46,025 nt of DNA from an uncultured Bacteroidales bacterium (lineage in GTDB: Bacteria; Bacteroidota; Bacteroidia; Bacteroidales; ML635J-15). Positions 15,909 to 23,200 of this stretch are shown here, one piece after another; the first letter of the stretch is position 1; each line of letters opens with the position of its first letter. The notes under the pieces were generated by a model that worked only from the letters and a program-made list of their open reading frames with translations, was not told the DNA's origin and ran no database searches. The stretch covers positions 1-46,025 of the forward strand of contig CALDKB010000015.1 of assembly GCA_937899245.1 (NCBI GenBank). Reading direction: 5' to 3'. The translations under genes were made by a program, and so were the position numbers.

Positions 15909-17720
15909 ATGTTTGATAACTACATATTTTCTGGATTCGGATATTCTGCTGGTAAGTTTAAAATTACCAACAACGACATATACGATGCCTTGAAGAAGGG
16001 CTATTTTGAGGGCTTCGCCGAGGAAAAGATTATTGGCAGCGAGAATTTTTTTAAATATTGCGAGTCAAATCCAGGTGCTACTCCTTTTGACTATTTTGCC
16101 GGAAATATAATGGGTTTCTACGAGCGTCATTATGTGCGTCCGTTTCCGCCACGCGAAAATCGTATGCTTGTCGAGTCTTCGTTGGATTTGGCAGTTAAGG
16201 CAGTGCGCAAGGCAATGGAAGATGCTCATATTCATGCTAAAGATGTGGACGCATGGTTCGTCAGTACTGTTTCTCCGCATCAGCAGGCCCCGGGAATTGC
16301 AGGTTCTGTAAAGTCATTTTTTGTAGATGCAAAGAACTATACGCCGGCATTTTCGCTTATGTCTGGTTGCGCAGGTTTCAATCAGAATTTGCAGAAGTGC
16401 ATCGAGTATTTCAAGATGCACAAGGAGGCCCGCTATGCTGTTGTGGCTCATACGGAGACAATGTCGTCGTTCTTGAACAAGCGCACGAAGTTTGTTCCGT
16501 TCGTGACTTTTGGCGATGCTGCGGCCGCTGTGATTGTCGAGCGCGTGCAAGCCGATGAAAAATTTGGAATTCTGTCCATTTGCAACTATCAGGACATGAA
16601 AATGCTTGATTATGTGGGCGTTGACGATGATTGGAATCTATATATGGACGATTCTGTTATCAAGGACCGTGCATGCGTTAACATTCCAAAAGCATCGCGA
16701 AAATGTTTGTCGCAAATAGGTTGGGAGATAGATGATATTGATATTTTTGTCCCGCACCAAACTGGCAATGTAATTGTTAAGCAGGCAGCTGCCGAGTTGA
16801 ATTTCCCGATGGATAAAGTTTTCTTGAAGGCACAGAATTTATATGGTAATATTTCGGGAGCGACAGTTCCTATTAGTCTTGCAATGCTTGCCGAAGACGG
16901 AACGTTGGCAGATGGTACAAAGATTTTGAGTGCAACAGCCGGTGTTGGTGGAAATTATGGTGCATTTGCATATTTACATCGGGTTATGCCAAAGCGGAAT
17001 TCATATTCGTTGCACGCTGGAGAACTTTCGGATAAGAATGTGCTTGTGCTCGGTGCTTCTGGAAAATTGGGGACTGCCGTTAGCAAGGAGCTTGCTTCGC
17101 GTGGTGCAAATCTCTGGTTGCAAGGCAATTCGAATACAGAAAGCTTGAAAAATATCCCCGATGCGCAAATTTTAAAATGCGATTTGGGCGACAAGTCATC
17201 TGTGCGCTGTTTTATTGACGAGGTTAAGGCGTTGGATGTCAAGTTCGACTATCTTGTGAACCTTGCCGAAAGCACTGGCGAAAATTGCATGGATGTGAAC
17301 TTATACGCGCCCATTGAGATTATAAATGGTATTGTGGAGAAAATTTCACGAGGTATTCTTGCTGTTGGAAATGGGGCAGAGGACTTGAATTTTGACGAGA
17401 ACTACAATGCGTGGGCATCCTCAAAACGTGCTTTTCATGGCTATCTTGCATCTGCAAGTGGTGAATTGGCAAAGTATGGAATCAAGACAACTTATCTGCA
17501 TTTGGGCTTTTTGAATGGTGGTATCGTTGACAAATTGCCCGAAAAGTCGGTGTTCAAGTTTATGGTGAAGTCGCGACAGGAAAATCTTGTGAATTTGGAG
17601 GTCGCTGCCGAAACGATTGTCAATGCGCTTTACATTCCGCGTCAGCTTGGCGTCAACTATTCCTACGAAAATTTGATGCATGTCGGTAGGTTGGGGTACG
17701 ATGAGAATAAGGTGGACTAA
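15909..17720 (+). CDS. KAS III / SDR fusion with degenerate reductase domain
   Basis: This 603-residue paralogue of the preceding gene has the same domain order. The KAS III part keeps Cys154 (SGCAGFN), His283 (PHQTGN) and Asn314 (YGNISGATVP), so condensation activity is plausible. The SDR part (about 365-603) is altered. The nucleotide loop reads GASGKLG rather than GASGGIG. The catalytic tyrosine position is Trp502 (WASSK), and the serine position aligns with Asn488 in AVGNGAED; only Lys506 remains. It should therefore not reduce ketones by the usual SDR mechanism and may act as a structural partner or chain-length factor for the upstream enzyme. It is the last gene of the cyclophilin operon. 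Confidence 0.82.
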   Translation: MFDNYIFSGFGYSAGKFKITNNDIYDALKKGYFEGFAEEKIIGSENFFKYCESNPGATPFDYFAGNIMGFYERHYVRPFPPRENRMLVESSLDLAVKAVRKAMEDAHIHAKDVDAWFVSTVSPHQQAPGIAGSVKSFFVDAKNYTPAFSLMSGCAGFNQNLQKCIEYFKMHKEARYAVVAHTETMSSFLNKRTKFVPFVTFGDAAAAVIVERVQADEKFGILSICNYQDMKMLDYVGVDDDWNLYMDDSVIKDRACVNIPKASRKCLSQIGWEIDDIDIFVPHQTGNVIVKQAAAELNFPMDKVFLKAQNLYGNISGATVPISLAMLAEDGTLADGTKILSATAGVGGNYGAFAYLHRVMPKRNSYSLHAGELSDKNVLVLGASGKLGTAVSKELASRGANLWLQGNSNTESLKNIPDAQILKCDLGDKSSVRCFIDEVKALDVKFDYLVNLAESTGENCMDVNLYAPIEIINGIVEKISRGILAVGNGAEDLNFDENYNAWASSKRAFHGYLASASGELAKYGIKTTYLHLGFLNGGIVDKLPEKSVFKFMVKSRQENLVNLEVAAETIVNALYIPRQLGVNYSYENLMHVGRLGYDENKVD

Positions 17721-17738
17721 AATCGTAAGTTTTTCGGA

Positions 17739-18332
17739 TTACCAAGAACACAAAATTTCTAGCAAAATTTCAGTTGGAAATATAGTTTCTGAATATGCAA
17801 CCTCTTTAATGTTTTCTAAATGCAATATTAGTTTGTCATTTCTATAAGCCTCCACAATAGTTCCATCAAAACCGCCCCAATAATCAGACAACCAATTGTA
17901 GTTCTTTTCCAAAGTATTCCAATACGATATCCTTCCCATCGAATCTGTTTCTTCTACCAATTTACAATGATACCCATCAACATCTTTGGCTTTTGACGAT
18001 TTTTTTGTTTCTGCACTTACATTTTCACTCCAATCTTCAAGAATTTCAAGTTTTTTACTTTCGATGTCATAAAGTAAATCCTTATGTTTATTCGTTTTTT
18101 TATCAATTGCTGTAATTTTTATTTTGTTCTCATCAAAGAATACTTTTCTCTCATCTGATGGATCATATACAAACGCCGTTCTATAATTAATACCTTGATT
18201 CTCATTAAAGGCTATCAGATTGTATTCTAATGTTTTCCCACCAAAATAGTTCTTGTATGTAACCATTGTTAATTGTCCAAACACTAACTGTACAATCAAC
18301 AACAAGAACAATATGAGTTCAATTTTTTTCAT
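17739..18332 (-). CDS. exported protein of unknown function, weakly GLPGLI-like
   Basis: This is a 197-residue protein with signal peptide MKKIELILFLLLIVQLVFGQ. The mature part includes VDGYHCKLVEETDSMGRISY, NWLSDYWGGFDGTIVEAYRN and LHLENIKEV. The order 'GYxCxLAE...W...G..G.I...' is reminiscent of Bacteroidota GLPGLI-family secreted proteins, but the GLPGLI motif itself is absent, so the link is weak. Base composition is visibly more AT-rich than in the flanking operons. It lies 6 bases downstream of another exported-protein gene on the same strand, forming a two-gene unit that converges with the KAS-SDR operon. Confidence 0.6.
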   Translation of the reverse strand: MKKIELILFLLLIVQLVFGQLTMVTYKNYFGGKTLEYNLIAFNENQGINYRTAFVYDPSDERKVFFDENKIKITAIDKKTNKHKDLLYDIESKKLEILEDWSENVSAETKKSSKAKDVDGYHCKLVEETDSMGRISYWNTLEKNYNWLSDYWGGFDGTIVEAYRNDKLILHLENIKEVAYSETIFPTEILLEILCSW

Positions 18333-18338
18333 TGCTAA

Positions 18339-19037
18339 TTAAAAATATAATCTTCCATAAAAATCTATATCCAAGTATGCGCAAATTGATGCATGTGCAA
18401 CAAATGTTTCTACCTTTTTCACATTTATTTTAACCTTTCCTCCTGCTTCTTTGACTAACCTATATCCATTCATTATCTCTTGATATGTATTTATATCAGC
18501 AGCAGCACAATCTGCGATATTCATATATTTTTCTGTTGATTCTCCGTCAAATTTTCCTTCCCATAATTTTACACTTTCTTCTGCAAGATTAATTATTGCA
18601 TTGGCGCAACATTCATTGAAGTAACTTAGTTTTTTAGCTTTGACTTTGGCTGTGTCAAGATTTATTTTGAACACACGAAAGTCCCCATTTTTTGAATAAG
18701 AAGCAAGTGCCTCGTCAATTTTTGCATATACGCACATATCTTCTGCTGAATAGTTACATCCACTTGATTTTAGGATATCACAAGTAGTAGACTCTCTTAA
18801 ATTTCTAGATTTCATTCTAGAACTATCTAACGACTCCTTTGTAATACCAGAATCTTTATATAGTTCCCAATAGATAGAATCTACTATATCATTAATGATT
18901 AAACTATCATTATAATTAAAATGGTAATTGGACAATTCTTTTAAAAATGACTCACAAATTTCATTGTGTTTCGTAGCAATATTTAAGTTTTTGTATCTAT
19001 GGTCACAAGATGACAATACTACAAACAATAAAAGCAT
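18339..19037 (-). CDS. putative lipoprotein, unknown function
   Basis: This is a 232-residue protein from ATG 19037 (MLLLFVVLSSCDHRYKNLNI), with a lipobox VLSSC at Cys11. The rest is mostly helical and polar with scattered cysteines (CDILKSSGCNYSAEDMCVYA, FNECCANAIINLAEESVKLW). The start is odd: the leader has no positive charge, while seven in-frame codons just upstream (K-N-F-Y-L-L-P) would supply a normal one but are preceded directly by TAA, with no ATG. The original start codon may have been lost. Base composition is AT-rich, and the roughly 330 bases upstream are extremely AT-rich. I recognise no family. Confidence 0.55.
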   Translation of the reverse strand: MLLLFVVLSSCDHRYKNLNIATKHNEICESFLKELSNYHFNYNDSLIINDIVDSIYWELYKDSGITKESLDSSRMKSRNLRESTTCDILKSSGCNYSAEDMCVYAKIDEALASYSKNGDFRVFKINLDTAKVKAKKLSYFNECCANAIINLAEESVKLWEGKFDGESTEKYMNIADCAAADINTYQEIMNGYRLVKEAGGKVKINVKKVETFVAHASICAYLDIDFYGRLYF

Positions 19038-19367
19038 TGGTAATAAATAAAAATTCTTTTATATATATATTTTTTTTAGTTAAACATACAAATAATTTTG
19101 ACTATGCAAATATATGTCTTTTTTTACATACACCAATCATTTTTTTTTATAAAAATATTTCTTTCCTTTTCGGATTTATAACCTTTAGCTCGCCCTATGG
19201 GCAATTTGAAAGACTTGAGTGTCAGCATTTATAATGCGCAGAAAACCAGACAACAATGACAACAATGAAAAAAATGTAATGTGGCATTATTTTTTTTTGT
19301 TAATTTTAGGCAACCATTTGAACTTTTTCGCGTTATGTAAAATGTATAGATGAAGTATTGTATGTTT
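19038..19367. other. AT-rich intergenic region
   Basis: This 330-base stretch is dominated by A/T runs (poly-T and alternating AT around 19060-19160). It separates the divergent lipoprotein and multidomain genes. No clear TTTG-N20-TAnnTTTG pair and no convincing gene is visible in it. A 74-codon plus-strand frame covering 19010-19234 has low-complexity content and no family resemblance, and I treat it as chance. Confidence 0.5.
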
Positions 19368-22300
19368 ATGAAGAAAATATTATTGCTTTTTTCGTTGATT
19401 CTGTTGGGAATAGGAGTTTTTTCACAGGAATTTTCCGTTAATTTTACTGGAAGACTTAATGGTTCTCAGTATCAACGGATTGATAGTGTGAAGATAACAG
19501 ATGTTACGCGCAATTGGACAGAAACTTTGGTTTATCCCGATACGGTGATTGTAGTAAATGCTACAGTAAATGTATCTGATGCGGAAATGTATGCTGTTGG
19601 TTTTGAACAGAATGTACCAAATCCATTTGATTGCTATACTTCAGTGAATCTTGCTATTCCACAGGATGAAAATGTTAGATTACTGTTATACGATGCAAGC
19701 GGAAAGCAATGCGCGGAATTGAATGTCGCTCTGAATACAGGGTCTCATAGATTTGATATTACAGCATCGAAACCGCAGGCATATATCCTGAAGGCGGTTG
19801 CAGGAGCAAAAATATATTCCGTGCGTATGATAAATGTTGGAAGTTGTGGTAGCGATGGCATAAAGTATGGCGGATATATTGGCTTGAATGCAAAACTTAC
19901 CATAGAAAATGAATTTCAGGTTGGCGACAATATGGAATATGTGGGATATGCAACTATTGCTGGCAATGTTGTTGAAAGTGAATTTGTTTCTATGCAACTC
20001 AGACAAAGTCAGGATGTTGTGCTGGAGTTCCGTTCGGAAACAGTTGGAATGCTAAATGGTCACGAGTGGGTTGATCTTGGTTTGCCAAGTGGATTGCTTT
20101 GGGCAACCTGCAATGTTGGGGCAACTAATCCCACAGACTATGGAAATTACTATGCATGGGGCGAAACTACTACCAAAGAAACCTACAGTTGGGATACTTA
20201 CCGTTACTGCAATGGAAGTTATAACACATTAACCAAGTATTGCAATAATTCAAGTTATGGTAATAGTGGTTTTACCGACGAACTTACAACCCTTGATGCA
20301 AGCGACGATGCTGCTACAGCCAATTGGGGTTCTGCTTGGCGTATGCCGACATTTGATGAATTTGTCGAACTCATAACCAGTTGTACGGTAACTTATCTTG
20401 ATTACCCAGAATACGAAGTTCCAGGAAGATTGTTTGTTGGTCCAAATGGTAACTCTATTTTTCTGCCGAGGGCATCCGAACGCAGTGATAATGACATGTT
20501 CAATCCAGTCCCTGCACACTATTGGTCAAGTTCGTTATATACGGGCATTCCGAGTTGTGCATGGCAATTATATTTCGACCCAGACACTAGTTTTATGCAC
20601 TATAGCGGATACCGTAGTTATGGACGGTCTGTTCGTCCTGTTTGGAGTAGAGCAAATGATAATGATAGCACTACCATTTCCGTGCCGACTGTAATTACAG
20701 GTACTGCATCAGATATAACAACATCTGGTGCTGTAATCTCAGGTAATGTAATTTCCGATGGTGGAGCAATGGTAACTGCCCGAGGATTTATGTATGGGTT
20801 AAACGCAGACAACTTTTCGCGTATTGTGCAGGTGGGAGTTGGTGTAGGCAGTTATACAAAAGCACTTACTGGTCTAGTTTCTGGAGCAACCTATTATTAC
20901 AGAGCATACGCCAAAAATAGTGTTGATACTGCATTTGGTGAAATAATGTCATTTACAACAGAGCCAACCCCTCCAAGTTCTTTGCCGTCAGGATATTTTG
21001 ATGGGTACGGTTATGTTGACCTTGGCTTGCCGTCTGGTACACTTTGGGCTACATGCAATGTAGGAGCGACAACACCTGAGGATTTCGGAGACTATTTTGC
21101 TTGGGGAGAAACATCTGCCAAGGAAAACTATAATGGGAATACCTATCAGCATTGTGCGGGTGCTCATAAATTGACGAAGTATTGTTATGCTTCTTCTTAT
21201 GGCTACAATGGCTATACGGATACTTTGACAATACTCGAGGCAATCGACGATGCTGCTACTGTCAACTGGGGACTGTGCTGGAAAATGCCGACCTATGACG
21301 AAATGGACGAATTGAGAACAAACTGCACCGTGTCAGCAGTAAACCAGAATGGCGTAATAGGAGTTCTATATACAGGACCTAATGGCAATTCAATATTTTT
21401 GCCCGATGCGGGATACCGTAAAGATAGAGAATTTGTTTATGGTGGTCCCAATTACTGGTCTAGTAAACTCGCTGCAAGTGGCCCTTATTTGGCGTATCGT
21501 ATGGGGTATTCAACATTGGATGTTATTACAAGATATTATGGACGGTCGGTTCGTCCCGTTTGTAGTTTCCCTACTGTAATTACAAGCATGGCATCAGACA
21601 GAACTACATCTAGCGTATCACTTAATGGAGAGGTAGTCTCCGATGGCGGAACACCGGTAATTGCCCGTGGATTTATATATGGTACAAGTGCGGACAGTCT
21701 TTTGATAAATGTACAGAGTGGCAGTGGAGCAGGCAGTTTTTCTGTAAATATCACAGACCTCTCGTATAGTATTGTCTATTACTATAAGGCGTACGCAACC
21801 AATAGCGTAGGTACGGTATATGGTGATATGATGACTTTTAGAACGGAAAGTCCTGTAGCAACAACTGGTGCTGTAAATGGTCACGAATGGGTTGATTTAG
21901 GTTTGCCTAGTGGATTGTTGTGGGCGACTTGCAATGTCGGTGCAGAGACTCCTGAAGGATATGGCGATTATTATGCTTGGGGAGAAACTGCGCCTAAATT
22001 GCGATACAATTCCGACACTTACACTTATACAGATAATCCTGATATTCTGCCAGCGAGTGCCGATGCAGCCACTGTAAATTGGGGAATAGGCTGGCGTATG
22101 CCAACATACGATGACATGCGCGAATTGCTAGATTATTGTGTTATAGTCAGTTCAGAACTTAATGGAATAAACGGAAGAATGTTTATCGGTCCTAACGGCA
22201 ACTCTATTTTCCTGCCCGCTGCTGGCTACCGCAGCGCCAGTAGTCTCCACAGTGTCGGTTCCGACGGCTACTATTGGTCGAGTTCGTTATATTCAGGCGA

Positions 22301-22403
22301 TTGGGTAACTGTATGGTACATCTTATTTGCAGGAGGTTACGGTTTGGAGAATAGTCGGGGACGCTGCACGGGATTTTCCGTTCGTCCTGTTTGCACCCAA
22401 TAA
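19368..22403 (+). CDS. large secreted protein: FlgD/T9SS-sorting-like domain, three FISUMP domains, two Fn3-like domains
   Basis: This is a 1011-residue protein from ATG 19368 (MKKILLLFSLILLGIGVFSQ). Two earlier in-frame ATGs, at 19350 and 19362, only lengthen the leader. After a beta-rich N-terminal module, residues about 75-162 read like a T9SS type A sorting/FlgD-Ig domain: NVPNPFDCYTSVNLAIPQ, VRLLLYDASGKQ and a closing YILKAVAG. Three copies of the 'Fibrobacter succinogenes major paralogous' domain follow, each with VDLGLPSGxLWATCNVGA, YAWGET, GPNGNSIFLP and GRSVRPV (the last copy ends FSVRPV). The copies are separated by Fn3-like segments of the type VSDGGTPVIARGFIYG. It is probably a surface or secreted protein; binding or structural roles are inference. 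No catalytic motif was seen. Confidence 0.85.
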   Translation: MKKILLLFSLILLGIGVFSQEFSVNFTGRLNGSQYQRIDSVKITDVTRNWTETLVYPDTVIVVNATVNVSDAEMYAVGFEQNVPNPFDCYTSVNLAIPQDENVRLLLYDASGKQCAELNVALNTGSHRFDITASKPQAYILKAVAGAKIYSVRMINVGSCGSDGIKYGGYIGLNAKLTIENEFQVGDNMEYVGYATIAGNVVESEFVSMQLRQSQDVVLEFRSETVGMLNGHEWVDLGLPSGLLWATCNVGATNPTDYGNYYAWGETTTKETYSWDTYRYCNGSYNTLTKYCNNSSYGNSGFTDELTTLDASDDAATANWGSAWRMPTFDEFVELITSCTVTYLDYPEYEVPGRLFVGPNGNSIFLPRASERSDNDMFNPVPAHYWSSSLYTGIPSCAWQLYFDPDTSFMHYSGYRSYGRSVRPVWSRANDNDSTTISVPTVITGTASDITTSGAVISGNVISDGGAMVTARGFMYGLNADNFSRIVQVGVGVGSYTKALTGLVSGATYYYRAYAKNSVDTAFGEIMSFTTEPTPPSSLPSGYFDGYGYVDLGLPSGTLWATCNVGATTPEDFGDYFAWGETSAKENYNGNTYQHCAGAHKLTKYCYASSYGYNGYTDTLTILEAIDDAATVNWGLCWKMPTYDEMDELRTNCTVSAVNQNGVIGVLYTGPNGNSIFLPDAGYRKDREFVYGGPNYWSSKLAASGPYLAYRMGYSTLDVITRYYGRSVRPVCSFPTVITSMASDRTTSSVSLNGEVVSDGGTPVIARGFIYGTSADSLLINVQSGSGAGSFSVNITDLSYSIVYYYKAYATNSVGTVYGDMMTFRTESPVATTGAVNGHEWVDLGLPSGLLWATCNVGAETPEGYGDYYAWGETAPKLRYNSDTYTYTDNPDILPASADAATVNWGIGWRMPTYDDMRELLDYCVIVSSELNGINGRMFIGPNGNSIFLPAAGYRSASSLHSVGSDGYYWSSSLYSGDWVTVWYILFAGGYGLENSRGRCTGFSVRPVCTQ
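20055..22391 (+). repeat. three intragenic FISUMP (DUF1566-like) repeats
   Basis: Copies span about 20055-20642, 21009-21560 and 21876-22391. Each runs from the VDLGLPSG block to a terminal SVRPV block. They are divergent at DNA level but clearly homologous as protein, with Fn3-like linkers at about 20689-20966 and 21570-21849. Confidence 0.8.
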
Positions 22404-22527
22404 AATTTACGATTTAGCTATGTCTAGCTAAAGGTTTAGATTTACGGCAGTCGGAAAAAAGTCGGCTGTCGTTTTTGTTTGTAAAACGTGAATAATCCGC
22501 TTAAAACATTGCTGTTTCAAAAATTAT

Positions 22528-22543
22528 TTGTACTTTTGTACAA
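22528..22543. promoter_or_regulatory. toxin-antitoxin operator overlapping the promoter
   Basis: A perfect inverted repeat, TTGTAC-TTTT-GTACAA, overlaps the -7 box TACTTTTG (22531-22538), with TTG at 22509-22511 as a -33 candidate 19 bases upstream. A palindrome over the promoter is where antitoxin autorepression would act. Confidence 0.6.
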
Positions 22544-22559
22544 CTGAAAAATAAGAATT

Positions 22560-22788
22560 ATGGCAACAATAACACTCAATTATGATGGGAGAAGTGCATT
22601 GATGAATGCATCTCGTGGAGGCTATGTTGGCAGGAGGCGCAAAGATTTTGTCACCTTCCGATTCCGACAGCGATTTCTATGGAAATAAGGAGGCCTTGCA
22701 GTCGTTCCAGCAGAGTGTTGAACAGGAGAAGCAAGGTTTGACCCGCGAGGTAAGTCTCGATGATGTGAAACAAATGCTTAATCTATAA
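22560..22788 (+). pseudogene. antitoxin of YoeB module, frameshifted
   Basis: From ATG 22560 the frame encodes MATITLNYDGRSALMNA and then leaves the conserved path, ending at 22689. The +1 frame from 22606 encodes LVEAMLAGGAKI and a polar tail ending VSLDDVKQMLNL at 22788. Removing one T near 22612 joins the two into a single 75-residue protein of typical antitoxin size and layout (DNA-binding N-terminus, disordered toxin-binding C-terminus). The stop overlaps the toxin start by one base (TAATG), the normal coupling. Either the gene carries a real one-base insertion or the base is a sequencing error. A 60-residue product could still start at ATG 22606 but would lack the N-terminal part. Confidence 0.7.
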
Positions 22789-23045
22789 TGTATCGTATAG
22801 AATTGACGCCTAAAGCGGAAGAGGAACTTATTGCTTTAGGCAAAAGTTGTGACAAGACGAGTGTCAAGAAGGTTTACCGTCTTTTTGAGGAATTGAAATT
22901 GCACCCATACGAGGGAACGGGGAAACCAGAAGCCCTAGTCGGTAATTATACAGGTTATTGGTCAAGACATATCAATCGAAAAGACCGCCTAATATATCGT
23001 GTAAAAGAAGAAGTTGTCATTGTGGTTGTTGTGCAGGTGGGGTAG
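22788..23045 (+). CDS. Txe/YoeB family toxin, truncated before the catalytic His-Tyr
   Basis: This is an 85-residue frame with the YoeB hallmark HPYEGTGKPEALVGNYTGYW followed by SRHINRKDRLIYRV. By comparison with E. coli YoeB (Glu46, Arg65, His83, Tyr84), Glu48 and Arg67 are present. The frame stops at TAG 23043-23045, and the very next in-frame codons spell H-Y-N-D-K-stop, ending at 23063. That is the usual C-terminal end of this family, so a nonsense change appears to have removed the catalytic histidine and tyrosine. Intact members are ribosome-dependent mRNA endonucleases. This copy is probably inactive, in step with the broken antitoxin. His61 also replaces the usual Arg in the SRRI motif. 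Confidence 0.85.
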   Translation: MYRIELTPKAEEELIALGKSCDKTSVKKVYRLFEELKLHPYEGTGKPEALVGNYTGYWSRHINRKDRLIYRVKEEVVIVVVVQVG

Positions 23046-23139
23046 CATTATAACGACAAATAAACCAGTTGTGTCTGGATTACTGCTATGACAGTAAGCG
23101 AAAGGTTGCAAATCCAGACAACATTGACAAGTTTCAAAA

Positions 23140-23200
23140 AATCGGCAATCGTAAATCGTCACTTGTAAATCGTCAATCGTCAATCGAAAATCGTAAATCA
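23140..23200 (+). repeat. heptamer tandem array
   Basis: Successive 7-base units follow the pattern AATCGTA/AATCGTC: 23140 AATCGGC, 23147, 23154, 23161 (ACTTGTA, degenerate), 23168, 23175, 23182 (AATCGAA), 23189, and a partial unit at 23196. The array runs into the stop codon of the minus-strand hydrolase gene. Confidence 0.8.

Noticed and set aside
19060..19160. AT-rich tract as a possible replication origin or attachment site
   Set aside because: No DnaA-box cluster, iteron series, integrase or tRNA end is visible nearby.
19010..19234. 74-codon plus-strand frame in the AT-rich spacer
   Set aside because: It consists of F/I/N/Y-rich chance sequence in AT-rich DNA, with no signal peptide, promoter or family resemblance.
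23140..23200. Heptamer array as a CRISPR
   Set aside because: Units are 7 bases and contiguous, without spacers, and no cas gene is present.
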